NCBI RefSeq assembly: GCF_900104065.1
Contig: NZ_FNLC01000002.1
Location: 416,995 to 480,994 of the forward strand
Length of the DNA: 64,000 nt
Source: Natronobacterium texcoconense
GTDB taxonomy: Archaea > Halobacteriota > Halobacteria > Halobacteriales > Natrialbaceae
Direction of reading: 5' to 3'
Positions 31,758 to 39,516 of this stretch are shown here, piece by piece (within the stretch, counting starts at the first letter, position 1; the number at the start of each line of letters is the position of its first letter). The notes beneath the pieces are model-generated. The model was not told where the DNA came from. It made no database searches and saw only the letters and a list, made by a program, of their open reading frames with translations. A program made the translations under genes and the position numbers.

Positions 31758-32798
31758 TCAAACCGACTCGAGCGCGATCCGTTCGCCGACCTCGAGGCCG
31801 TTACGCAAGGCGGCGTGGACCCGGGCTTCGCCGGCGGCCCAGTCGCCGAGACAGTACAGTCCTTCTTTTTCGGCGCTTCGAAGCGGGCCGCTCACCACGC
31901 CCTCGTCGGGAAGTGCGTACCGCCAGCCCTGATGGTCCGTCCAGTCGGGTTCCGTGAGTCGGTCGTCCGCGAGCAACTCGGCCGTGATCGATGCCAGTTC
32001 CGCAAGTGCGTCCTCGGGTGGCTCGTCGTAGTGATCGGTCGACCACCCGGGGCTCGCCTGGACGACGAGCAGCGACTCGCCGTCGGGAACGTGGCCGGGT
32101 TTGCACTCTTCGCGAGCAACCCACCCTACCTCGTGGTCCGTATCCGTGTTGATCAGCGCGTAGTAGGGAACCTCGAGTTCGAACGGGTAGTGAAAGACGC
32201 CGGTCCAGATCGTCCGATAGGGGACGTCGTCGACGACCTCGACGAGCGTCTCGCGGAGGTCGGCGTCCCACTCCGCCGACCGGAGCAGGTCGGCGGTCTG
32301 GGGTGCGGGCGGGTTCAACAGGACGGTATCGAAGGGGCCCCACGTCGCTCCGTCGGCGTCCTCGAGTCGCCAGACGCCGTCGTCTCGAATCAGCCGCTCG
32401 ACGCGGGTACGGCGATGAACGTCCGCGTCGGTCCGGTCGAACAGTCGCTTCGCGATCTGGGTCAGTCCGCGGCGGTAGGTCCACTTGTGTCCGGTGTTCT
32501 CCCGGCCCGGCGAGAGTCTGCCGCTCCGATCGAACGTCCAGATTGGCTCGTCTATCTCGACCAGACCGTCGGTCTCGAGCGTCCCGGTAAGCAGTTCAGT
32601 AACCCGTTCGTCCGCGGATTTGACGTAGTTGGCTCCGTAGTCGTAGACGACGTCGTCGCGACGCCGCGTCGCCGCACGACCACAGAGGCCGCCGGACTTC
32701 TCGAGGACCGTTATCGTGGCGTCCTCGAGGGTTTCCGAGAGCACGTACGTCGCGGCCGCCGCAGCCGCACCTGCGCCGACGACTCCGATCCGTCTCAT
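31758..32798 (-). CDS. FAD-dependent NAD(P)-type oxidoreductase (renalase/amine oxidase-like)
   Basis: 346 residues from the ATG at 32798 (MRRIGVVGAGAAAAAATYVL); a longer reading frame to 33017 is a non-homologous extension. The dinucleotide motif GAGAAAAAATYVL starts at about residue 8, followed by the acidic strand end ITVLEKSGGLCGRAATRR and YDYGANYVK, the pattern of flavin amine oxidases and renalase. The C-terminal FAD motif is GLYCLGDWAAGEARVHAALRNGLEVG. Substrate unknown. Often seen in haloarchaea as an isolated gene. Confidence 0.88.
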   Translation of the reverse strand: MRRIGVVGAGAAAAAATYVLSETLEDATITVLEKSGGLCGRAATRRRDDVVYDYGANYVKSADERVTELLTGTLETDGLVEIDEPIWTFDRSGRLSPGRENTGHKWTYRRGLTQIAKRLFDRTDADVHRRTRVERLIRDDGVWRLEDADGATWGPFDTVLLNPPAPQTADLLRSAEWDADLRETLVEVVDDVPYRTIWTGVFHYPFELEVPYYALINTDTDHEVGWVAREECKPGHVPDGESLLVVQASPGWSTDHYDEPPEDALAELASITAELLADDRLTEPDWTDHQGWRYALPDEGVVSGPLRSAEKEGLYCLGDWAAGEARVHAALRNGLEVGERIALESV

Positions 32799-32930
32799 GG
32801 TCGTTCCTGTGGGTTGCCGGCTCAAGTATTCTCGTGCTACTTGTGTGGGGTCGGTAAGGTGGTTCGAGTCGTATGAAGCTGGCTCCGTATACTGACCCGA
32901 TCGCTGTGACGAACATCGGTACCTGAAGTA

Positions 32931-32939
32931 GCTATTTAC
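32931..32939 (+). promoter_or_regulatory. TATA-like element for the membrane protein at 32963
   Basis: GCTATTTAC is centred about 28 bases before the ATG at 32963. Confidence 0.45.
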
Positions 32940-32962
32940 GCGCGATCCTGATACGGCGGTGT

Positions 32963-33361
32963 ATGAGTTCACGGAGCGGTGTGGCAGGGTACCTTCTATA
33001 TCTGGCAGCAGTCGCACTTGCGCTTCACGGACTCATTCACTTCCTCGGAATCGGGGTGTACTTCGAAGTAGTCGAGATGGCCGACCTCCCCTACAAGACG
33101 ACACTGCTCGGCGGTGCCATCGACGTGGGTGATATAGGGATCCGCATCTTTGCCGTGCTGACCGCCGTGGCGGGGATTGGGTTCGTCGCGTCGGCTGTCG
33201 CGTTGGTGAGCGACTGGCGATACTGGCGACTCTTGTTGCTCGCAGTCACAGTATTTTCGCTCGTTCTTACTGCCCTCGACTGGACGGTCGCTTCGATGGG
33301 CGTTCTGGCCAACCTGACGATACTGGCGGCTCTTTTCGTGCAGTCCATTTTCACAAAGTGA
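32963..33361 (+). CDS. Four-helix membrane protein, unknown function
   Basis: 132 residues. Four hydrophobic helices are at about 8-30, 50-80, 85-105 and 110-128. Recognisable elements are LALHGLIHFLGIG in helix 1 and SDWRYWRLLLLAVTVFSLVLTALDW in helix 3. His residues in the first helix are the only polar membrane residues. No family recognised. Divergent from the FAD oxidoreductase; leaderless promoter predicted. Confidence 0.75.
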   Translation: MSSRSGVAGYLLYLAAVALALHGLIHFLGIGVYFEVVEMADLPYKTTLLGGAIDVGDIGIRIFAVLTAVAGIGFVASAVALVSDWRYWRLLLLAVTVFSLVLTALDWTVASMGVLANLTILAALFVQSIFTK

Positions 33362-33478
33362 GCCAGATCTCGTGTTACGTTCGTGCTCTGTATTCAACAC
33401 GGTTCCCGAAACTCGTCCTCGATTAAGTGTTTCAACGAAACCGGCCAGTTACAAGACCCAGGCGTTCGATCCCGACGT

Positions 33479-33790
33479 ATGCCTCGAGAGTACGACAAAC
33501 TCGTCCGCGACGACATCCCGGAGATCATCGAACGAGACGGCGAGACGCCGGTCGTCCACACCGCGGACGACAACGAGTACGGACGCCGATTGCTCGAGAA
33601 ACTGGACGAGGAAGTCACAGAATTTCGGGAGAGCGAGGAGATCGAGGAACTGGCCGACGTCCTCGAGGTCGTTCACGCTATTCGAGCCCACGAGGGCGTC
33701 TCGAGGGAGCGACTCGAGGACCTCCGCTCTGAGAAAGCCCAGGAACGGGGACGGTTCGAGGAGCGGATCGTGCTCGAGCGAGTCGAGTAG
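33479..33790 (+). CDS. MazG-like nucleoside triphosphate pyrophosphohydrolase
   Basis: 103 residues from the ATG at 33479 (MPREYDKLVRDDIPEII). All-alpha NTP pyrophosphohydrolase motifs: YDKLVRDDIPEII at the N-terminus, then EEVTEFRESEEIEELADVLEVVHAI, which contains the E-x-x-E and E-x-x-D metal ligands. This group resembles phosphoribosyl-ATP pyrophosphohydrolase but stands apart from the his genes, and is taken as a house-cleaning enzyme for non-canonical NTPs. Monocistronic. Confidence 0.88.
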   Translation: MPREYDKLVRDDIPEIIERDGETPVVHTADDNEYGRRLLEKLDEEVTEFRESEEIEELADVLEVVHAIRAHEGVSRERLEDLRSEKAQERGRFEERIVLERVE

Positions 33791-33847
33791 TTCACTCGAG
33801 CCGAACGATCGAACGCCTTTTGCGACGGCAGGCGGTACGTCCCACCG

Positions 33848-34606
33848 ATGGACGTACTGATCGTCGGCGCGGGATCGATGGGGACGTGGTTCGGGCAGGC
33901 GATCGACGCACCCGTCACGTTCGCCGACGTCGACCCGGAGGCCGCGGTCGAAGCCGCCGACGTCGTCGGGGATGCCGACGTCACGGATCTCGAGGCCGAC
34001 GATCGATACGACGTCGTCTGTCTCGCGGTGCCGATGGCACACGTCACCGACGCGGTCGCCGCCCACGCGGATCGTGCCGAGCGAGCGGTCGTCGACGTCT
34101 CGGGCGTGATGGAACCGGCCGTCGAGACGATGCGAGAATACGCGCCCGAACGCGAGCGGGTGAGTCTGCATCCGCTCTTTGCGCCCGAGCGTGCACCTGG
34201 CTCGATCGCCGTCGTTCGCGACCGCGAGGGACCAGTAACGGAGGCGTTGCTCGAGGATCTCGAGGCAAGCGGTAACGATCTCCGGGAGACGACGGCGGCC
34301 GAACACGACGAGGCGATGGAGACGGTTCAGGCGACGACCCACGCCGCCGTCCTCGCGTTCGCGCTGGCGGCGGAGTCGGAGTCGGTTCCCGAGGGGTTCG
34401 AAACGCCGATTTACGAGCAGATGGAGACGCTCGCCGAACAGATGACCGAGGGGACGCCGCGAGTCTACGCCGACATCCAGGACGCCTTCGACGGGGCCGA
34501 CGCCGTCGCGGAGGCAGCACGCCGGATCGCGGACGCCGACGGCACCGAATTCGAACGACTGTACCGGGAAGCAGCGGACCGATGGCAGGAGGGTGATCAC
34601 GAATGA
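33848..34606 (+). CDS. tyrA: Prephenate dehydrogenase
   Basis: 252 residues. Rossmann motif MDVLIVGAGSMGTWFGQA at the N-terminus. VCLAVPMAHVTDAV, VVDVSGVMEPAVETM and SLHPLFAPERAPGSIAVV are features of TyrA. The C-terminal helical dimerisation domain (from about 165) includes TVQATTHAAVLAFALAAE. There is no ACT or chorismate-mutase domain, so it is a single-domain NAD(P) enzyme converting prephenate to 4-hydroxyphenylpyruvate. The stop overlaps the start of the Rsm22-family gene by four bases, so they are translationally coupled. Confidence 0.9.
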   Translation: MDVLIVGAGSMGTWFGQAIDAPVTFADVDPEAAVEAADVVGDADVTDLEADDRYDVVCLAVPMAHVTDAVAAHADRAERAVVDVSGVMEPAVETMREYAPERERVSLHPLFAPERAPGSIAVVRDREGPVTEALLEDLEASGNDLRETTAAEHDEAMETVQATTHAAVLAFALAAESESVPEGFETPIYEQMETLAEQMTEGTPRVYADIQDAFDGADAVAEAARRIADADGTEFERLYREAADRWQEGDHE

Positions 34607-36087
34607 GCGACCAGCGCGAGGCGATCCGATCGAACGCCAAGTATCTACGGAACGTCCGACCGATCGATCCCGAGGAAATCTGCGAGTACGTCGAGGGAAC
34701 GCCACATCCCGCGGTCGTTCGCCAGCACCTCCGCGAAGACGCGCCCGTCCTCGGACTGATCGAACGCGAGGACGGGAGCTTCGTTCCCGTCGAGGACGAC
34801 CCCGTCGGGCCAAACCAGCGACCGGTTACCGAGTTCCCCGCCGAGTACGGGAACGCACTCGAGAATCTGCTGGTCGACCGCTACGGCGTCGACTGGCACG
34901 AAGATCCGACGGGCAGCCTGCTGCGGTCGACGATCCGCCGGTTCAAAGATCACTACCTCGAGGGGCGCCACGTCGAGTACGACGACGACGTCGCCGCGGG
35001 CTACGCGATCTATCACCTGCCGGGCTACTACGCGGCGGTCCAGTACGCGCTCGACGATCTGGCTGATCGCGGCCTGCTGGGACGGAACCTGCGGGTACTC
35101 GACGTCGGGGCCGGCGTCGGCGGCCCCGCGATGGGTCTCTCTGACTACCTCCCCGAGGACGCCTTGCTCGAGTACCACGCGATCGAACCGAGCGCGGCCG
35201 CGGACGTCCTCGAGGAACTGCTCGCGGAGACGGGCCGGAACGTACACCCGACGGTCCACCGGGAGACTGCCGAGGCGTTCGACCCCAGTTCCGTCGCTGG
35301 CGACTCGTTCGACCCGACCGACGCCGACGACGGCTTCGATCTCTTGCTCGCCTGTAACGTTCTGAGCGAACTCGAGGATCCCGACGCCGTCCTGCGGAAG
35401 TATCTCGAGACGCTCGCACCCGACGGCACCCTGCTCGCGATGGCACCTGCGGACAAGAACACGAGCATCCAGCTTCGGGAGCTCGAGCGGGCGGTCGAGG
35501 ACGAACGGCTCCACGGCGGAACGGAAGACGGGGTCACTGTCTACAGCCCTGCCGTTCGGCTCTGGCCGAACGACCGTCCGACCGACCGGGGCTGGTCGTT
35601 CGACGTTCGCCCGGATCTCGAGGTACCGTCGTTCCAGCGCAAACTCGAGGACGCCGCCGACGATCCCGACCACGAGGGAGGCGAGTTCGTCAACGTCGAC
35701 GTGCAGTTTTCCTACTCGCTGTTGCGCGTCGACGGCAAGCGCCGGATCGACCTCTCGCTCGAGGCCGACGAGTGGGCGAAGATGGCCCAGATGGAGCGTC
35801 ACGTCACGAACCGGATCGACCTCGTCGCGGCGAAACTGAGCCGGTCGCTGAGCGAAGACGACGCCGGTCGTTCGGGATCGAATCCACTGTTCAAGATCAG
35901 CGACGGCAGCGAGTCGATCGACCACTACGCCGTCGTGACCAAGGAGACGGCGCTCAACCGGCCGCTGCTCGAGGCGGAGTACGGCGAGGTCTGTTCGTTC
36001 GAGCAGATCCTCGCGCTCTGGAACGACGACGAGGAAGCCTACAACCTGGTCGTCGACGAGGAGACGATCGTCGATCGGATCGGCTGA
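34603..36087 (+). CDS. Rsm22-family SAM-dependent methyltransferase (rRNA-associated)
   Basis: 494 residues. The N-terminal 160 residues form a helical region with YLRNVRPIDPEEICEYVEG. The methyltransferase core begins near residue 165 with RVLDVGAGVGGPAMGLSDYLP (motif I, SAM binding), then YHAIEPSAAA, and LACNVLSELEDPDAVLRKYLETLAPDGTL. A C-terminal domain runs from about 320. The pattern fits Rsm22, the family of mitochondrial-ribosome small-subunit assembly factors and their archaeal relatives. Starts within the stop of tyrA and ends about 55 bases before surE. Confidence 0.88.
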   Translation: MSDQREAIRSNAKYLRNVRPIDPEEICEYVEGTPHPAVVRQHLREDAPVLGLIEREDGSFVPVEDDPVGPNQRPVTEFPAEYGNALENLLVDRYGVDWHEDPTGSLLRSTIRRFKDHYLEGRHVEYDDDVAAGYAIYHLPGYYAAVQYALDDLADRGLLGRNLRVLDVGAGVGGPAMGLSDYLPEDALLEYHAIEPSAAADVLEELLAETGRNVHPTVHRETAEAFDPSSVAGDSFDPTDADDGFDLLLACNVLSELEDPDAVLRKYLETLAPDGTLLAMAPADKNTSIQLRELERAVEDERLHGGTEDGVTVYSPAVRLWPNDRPTDRGWSFDVRPDLEVPSFQRKLEDAADDPDHEGGEFVNVDVQFSYSLLRVDGKRRIDLSLEADEWAKMAQMERHVTNRIDLVAAKLSRSLSEDDAGRSGSNPLFKISDGSESIDHYAVVTKETALNRPLLEAEYGEVCSFEQILALWNDDEEAYNLVVDEETIVDRIG

Positions 36088-36143
36088 ACGGACACGACCT
36101 ACTGAAGCGGTGTTCTTTTCGCACCGGCGGTCGACGACCCGGT

Positions 36144-36962
36144 ATGAGCGACTCCCTCGAGATCCTGTTGACCAACGACGACGGGATCGACAGCACCGGT
36201 ATCCGGGCGCTGTACGACGCACTCTCGGAGCACGCCGACGTGACCGTCGTCGCTCCCACGGACGACCAGAGCGCCTGCGGACGCTCGATTTCGCACGAGG
36301 TGGACGTCTACGAACACGAACTCGGGTTCGCTCTCGACGGGACGCCCGCCGACTGCGTCGTCGCGGGCCTGTCCGCGCTTACGCCGGAGACGGTCCCCGA
36401 CCTGGTCGTCGCCGGCTGTAACGAGGGGGCTAACCTGGGCGAATACGTCCTCGGACGCTCGGGGACCATCAGCGCCGCCGTCGAAGCGGCCTTCTTCGAC
36501 GTGCCCGCGATCGCGACCTCGATGTACGTCCCAGTCGGCGACATCTCGTTTGCGGAGGTCGAACTCGAGACTGCGGACTTCGCCGAAGCGACTCGCGTGA
36601 CGACCTACCTGGCGGAACACGCCCTCGAGGCTGGCGTCTTCGATCACGCCGCCTATCTCAACGTCAACGTGCCGGTCGCGGACGGCGACCCGGCGCCGAT
36701 CGAGATCACTCGTCCCTCGAAACGCTACGAGATGGACGCCGAACGCGACGGCGACCGGATCCGTCTCAAGGACCGAGTCTGGGAGTCGATGGATCCCGAA
36801 AAAATACCCGACCCCGACGGGACCGACCGTCGCGCCGTTGCCGAAGGCCGGATCAGCGTCTCGCCGCTGACTGCACCCCACTCGACGAACCACCACGAAC
36901 TGCTCGAGGAACTCGCGGATCGGTACCACGACAGGGCCGGGATCGACGACCGACGCGATTGA
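36144..36962 (+). CDS. surE: 5'/3'-nucleotidase SurE
   Basis: 272 residues from the ATG at 36144 (MSDSLEILLTNDDGI). Metal-site motifs are ILLTNDDGID (two Asp), TDDQSACGRS, LDGTPADCV, and VVAGCNEGANLGE with the Asn ligand, followed by YSGTISAA-type RSGTISAAVEAAF. SurE removes phosphate from nucleoside monophosphates and exopolyphosphate. The C-terminal extension has LTAPHSTNHHELLEEL. Follows the Rsm22 gene with a short gap and may share its transcript. A TATA-like GTTCTTTTCG lies about 30 bases upstream. Confidence 0.95.
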   Translation: MSDSLEILLTNDDGIDSTGIRALYDALSEHADVTVVAPTDDQSACGRSISHEVDVYEHELGFALDGTPADCVVAGLSALTPETVPDLVVAGCNEGANLGEYVLGRSGTISAAVEAAFFDVPAIATSMYVPVGDISFAEVELETADFAEATRVTTYLAEHALEAGVFDHAAYLNVNVPVADGDPAPIEITRPSKRYEMDAERDGDRIRLKDRVWESMDPEKIPDPDGTDRRAVAEGRISVSPLTAPHSTNHHELLEELADRYHDRAGIDDRRD

Positions 36963-37045
36963 CTGCCCGACACGTCGTGCGACCGGATTATCAGCGTTCG
37001 GTGACAATCCCGACTGATTTGTACCTCGACGGTGAACAGTCTCGT

Positions 37046-37276
37046 ATGGTAACGGTCGAGATCGAATACTGCGTCCCCTGTGGATTCCTCTCGCGTGCAC
37101 AGGACGTCCAGCACGCCCTCCTATCGACGTTCGGAGAAGAACTCGAGGCAGTTACCCTGCGAACGGGAGCCAACGGCGTGTTCGTCGCCCGCGTGGGCGA
37201 CGAGGTCGTCTTCGACAAGGCAGAAGACGAGTACGACGTCGACCAGATCGTCCGCCAGGTCAGGGAGCACCTGTAG
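37046..37276 (+). CDS. SelT/SelW/SelH-family redox protein (Rdx family)
   Basis: 76 residues from the ATG at 37046 (MVTVEIEYCVPCGF). The thioredoxin-like CxxC motif is CVPC at residues 9-12, then the pattern GEELEAVTLRTGANGVFVARV and DEYDVDQIVRQVREHL as in SelW/SelH-like proteins. The eukaryotic family carries selenocysteine at the second position; here it is Cys. A stand-alone redox carrier, substrate unknown. Confidence 0.88.
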   Translation: MVTVEIEYCVPCGFLSRAQDVQHALLSTFGEELEAVTLRTGANGVFVARVGDEVVFDKAEDEYDVDQIVRQVREHL

Positions 37277-37535
37277 GCCAGCGAACCGTGCATCTTCGAA
37301 TATCGGGCGAAACGGACACACAGGTCGGCTTGCGTCTCGCAAGGCGGCCCGCCTTTGGCGAGGAAGACGTCAACGATATCGTGTTATCACTGTCGCTACA
37401 GCAGTTGCGATACAAATATATGTACGATGAAAGCGAAACGAAAGCTAACTACGCGTTCGCGGACCGACGGTCACACCGTCACTGTCTGTGCCAGCGCTAC
37501 CGCCATCGTTCACAGCAATGGAGGGTAACCAACAC
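37277..37535. promoter_or_regulatory. Leader and promoter of the regulator at 37536
   Basis: A TATA-like ACAAATATATGTAC at 37410-37423 would start the transcript near 37445 and give a leader of about 90 bases. In the leader, GACGGTCACACCGTC (37466-37480) is a six-base inverted repeat with a three-base centre. A Shine-Dalgarno GGAGGGT at 37520-37526 precedes the ATG. No gene in this gap is convincing. Confidence 0.4.
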
Positions 37536-37931
37536 ATGGTACTGAACTCACTCAGGACTCGTCTCTCGTCTCTCTGGTCCCGCGGTTCGACCGACGACGC
37601 CTCGACCGGCGAGTCCACGACGACGGAGGAATCGGACGACGAACAGGGCACCGACGAGACGCTGAGTTACGCCGAAGAGATCGAGTACGGCGTCGACGAA
37701 CGCGAACTTCCCGACGAGGACAAGGTTCTCAGACTGCTTGTCAAACGTGGCGGTCGCGTCAACCAGGAGACCGTCCAGAAAGAGACCGGCTGGTCCGAGG
37801 AACGGCTCTCGGGCGTCATCGATCGGATGGAAGACGACGACCAGATCAGTGCCATCACGGTCGGTCGGAAAGAGGTCATCTGTCGACGCGGATTCGAACC
37901 CAAAGGGTATCGATCGCACATAAACGAGTGA
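37536..37931 (+). CDS. Winged-helix transcription regulator, haloarchaeal
   Basis: 131 residues from the ATG at 37536, chosen because a Shine-Dalgarno GGAGGGT lies about 9 bases upstream; in-frame ATGs further upstream are less likely. The N-terminal 70 residues are acidic, Ser/Thr-rich and probably disordered. The C-terminal half is a winged helix: LPDEDKVLRLLVKRGGRVNQ, ETGWSEERLSGVIDRMEDDD and QISAITVGRKEVICRRG. It resembles haloarchaeal MarR-like/HTH proteins in which a membrane or disordered N-terminus precedes the DNA-binding domain. Target unknown. Confidence 0.78.
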   Translation: MVLNSLRTRLSSLWSRGSTDDASTGESTTTEESDDEQGTDETLSYAEEIEYGVDERELPDEDKVLRLLVKRGGRVNQETVQKETGWSEERLSGVIDRMEDDDQISAITVGRKEVICRRGFEPKGYRSHINE

Positions 37932-38084
37932 GGCGTCTGCTGTCTCGATTCACCGGCGAAACGCGAATTTCTACAACTGTGCCGCACTCGACTATCAGTC
38001 GTTCGTCCGAACCCAACCGCCAGTACGAGTTCGGACGCGTATGAAGGCCGAACGCCCTTCCATCTCGTGGCCCTCTATCCGTCC

Positions 38085-38231
38085 ATGTTAGAACTCGCAC
38101 TGCTGTTTTTCGTCATCGCGATCGTCGCTGGCGCGCTCGGAGCAACTGGTGTCGCAGGACTCACGATGAGCATCGCGAAGTGGCTCGTAATGCTGTTCCT
38201 CGTGCTCGCGATAATCTCACTCCTGCTGTAA
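38085..38231 (+). CDS. DUF1328-family small membrane protein
   Basis: 48 residues, [19 protein letters not shown] onward. The sequence continues with [14 protein letters not shown] and a second helix ending in SLLL, so it is two hydrophobic helices with a Gly-rich turn. This closely resembles the small DUF1328 family (YtjA type) of bacteria and haloarchaea. Function unknown. There is no other gene between 37931 and 38231 on either strand. Confidence 0.8.
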   Translation: MLELALLFFVIAIVAGALGATGVAGLTMSIAKWLVMLFLVLAIISLLL

Positions 38232-38265
38232 CGTAACGGCCGGACCAGGAGTGGCGCGAGCGCGA

Positions 38266-38661
38266 TTACTCCCTCGAGTGATCGCTCTCGAGGCGAGGGC
38301 ATCCCTCGAGCAGCGACAGTGGCAGTTCGCCCCCGTTCGACTCGAGGGCGTCGACGACGGCCGCGACTTCGTCGAACCGCCAGCCTCGCTGGGCACAGAA
38401 CGGATCGGTCGTCCAGTCGACGAACCCTCGATCCGAGAGCACCGGTAAATGTCGGTGTTTGAGCGCGAGCGCGAAGGCCCGACGTTCTCGCCCCGTCATC
38501 GAATCCAACGTCGCAGCGTCAGGAAGGCTGATACGTCGCCCGGTGGGTTCGTCCAGCAACGACACCACCAGTCGTCGCCGTGGTTCGGCCGCGAGCGCCT
38601 CGAATACGTCGTCCCACCGTTCGACGGATCGTTTCGAATCTCCCAACCGTTCCCCCGTCAT
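38266..38661 (-). CDS. Haloarchaeal HTH-like regulator (DUF7344-type), paralog of 57755
   Basis: 131 residues from the ATG at 38661. The conserved core is WDDVFEALAAEPRRRLVVSLLDEP, then KHRHLPVLSDRGFVDWTTDP and FDEVAAVVDALESNGGELP. The gene at 57755 shares the same order (EKWDSVFEAVSAEPRRQLVFS, YHRHLPMLADMGFIEWEREP), so they are paralogs. The E-P-R-R segment with the following helix pair resembles a winged-helix domain with a dimerising tail. A TATA-like ATTACTATTCT lies about 30 bases upstream (38690-38700). Regulatory targets unknown. Confidence 0.82.
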   Translation of the reverse strand: MTGERLGDSKRSVERWDDVFEALAAEPRRRLVVSLLDEPTGRRISLPDAATLDSMTGRERRAFALALKHRHLPVLSDRGFVDWTTDPFCAQRGWRFDEVAAVVDALESNGGELPLSLLEGCPRLESDHSRE

Positions 38662-38779
38662 TATTATCGGCCCTCTGTTCCGGCAGAATAGTAATTGTGG
38701 CTCGTCGTGTCTGCAACCGAACATCTTCCCTCGAGTACCTCCCCCGACGAACTTTGTCATCCACATCGAAGGGGCGACT

Positions 38780-39064
38780 ATGGCGAGCGAAACCGACGAA
38801 ACCACTCGAGTCTGGCTGGTGGAACGAACCTATTCGGACGACGAACAGAACCTGATCATCCTCACGTACGCGACGACCGACGGAAGGCAGTACTTCCGAA
38901 AGGAACGGGCGCTTACGGGCGATTCGGACGTCCGGGGGACGACCGCGGCGGTCGAGTCCGAGTCGTCGAATCTCGGTCCGGTCGACGACCCCGAACTGAA
39001 AGAACAGTACGCCACCGAAGCGACGCGGATGGCGGAGAAACACGACCCGGACGACGCGATCTAG
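38780..39064 (+). CDS. Small acidic protein, unknown function
   Basis: 94 residues from the ATG at 38780 (MASETDETTRVWLVERTYSD). The N-terminal half alternates beta-like segments (VWLVERTYS, LIILTYATTDGRQYFRKERAL) with short turns; the C-terminal half is acidic and helical (DDPELKEQYATEATRMAEKH). No recognised motif. Typical small haloarchaeal protein with a purine-rich GGGGCGA upstream. It ends just before the second copy of the valS tail at 39072-39133. Confidence 0.65.
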   Translation: MASETDETTRVWLVERTYSDDEQNLIILTYATTDGRQYFRKERALTGDSDVRGTTAAVESESSNLGPVDDPELKEQYATEATRMAEKHDPDDAI

Positions 39065-39071
39065 GCGTTAT

Positions 39072-39133
39072 TCGACGATGACCACTGCCGACTCGGTCTC
39101 GATCATCTCGCCCTCGCCGGAGTAGGTGCGCTC
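39072..39133 (-). repeat. 62-bp degenerate copy of the valS 3' end
   Basis: It repeats the last codons of valS at 39527-39588 with 3 mismatches in 62 bases. On the minus strand it encodes YSGEGEMIETESAVVIVE followed by a stop (TAA at 39068-39070). The reading frame runs into a stop upstream near 39165, so it is a fragment and not a gene. It lies in direct orientation to the valS end, with an AT-rich stretch of about 390 bases between the copies. Confidence 0.85.
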
Positions 39134-39279
39134 CGCGAACACGCTGATCTGTGGCGGACCCTGAACTCATCAAGGCTGAGGTTGACCTTGACTTTCAATA
39201 CTTGGAGTGTTCTAATTAGCTCGTTTTACGGCGTACGCAGGCTGAGAAGAGTGGATGATACGACGTCCACCAGTAATCG

Positions 39280-39438
39280 TCATCCGAATATGGCGACAAT
39301 CACGTTTATTAATAACCCCACCAGTGCGAAAATCACCAACTGGAGTGGTGGATCTATCTCGAAAAAGATCGCAAATCCGATAGCCAGAATCGTGATCTGC
39401 AACCCAATAATGCTAATGACTATCTTGTCTTCTTTCAT
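39280..39438 (-). CDS. Small two-helix membrane protein inside the valS repeat region
   Basis: 52 residues read directly from the minus strand: MKEDKIVISIIGLQITILA and so on to VGLLINVIVAIFG, then TGA. Two hydrophobic helices (about 6-26 and 31-51) flank a short EIDPP turn. A purine-rich GGTGGTGA lies directly before the ATG. The gene lies in a GC-poor stretch (about 39160-39510) that differs in composition from both neighbours. A plus-strand reading frame of similar size covers the same DNA but is hydrophilic and Ser/Ile-rich, hence the weaker candidate. Function unknown. Confidence 0.6.
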   Translation of the reverse strand: MKEDKIVISIIGLQITILAIGFAIFFEIDPPLQLVIFALVGLLINVIVAIFG

Positions 39439-39516
39439 TCACCACCAGGTGAATTACAAGTCGCCATCAATCTTCCTGTTCCCTGTTCTATTATATAGTA
39501 GGTAGTTCCGGTTGGA

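Noticed and set aside
34645-36222. A 525-codon minus-strand frame over Rsm22 and surE
   Set aside because: Shadow of two recognised genes on the plus strand.
37288-37545. An 85-residue frame upstream of the winged-helix gene
   Set aside because: Crosses the TATA-like box and the leader hairpin, and reads as low-complexity His/Arg-rich sequence.
39182-39505. A 107-residue plus-strand frame between the valS repeats
   Set aside because: Antisense to the two-helix protein; hydrophilic, Ser/Ile/Asn-rich and without motif.
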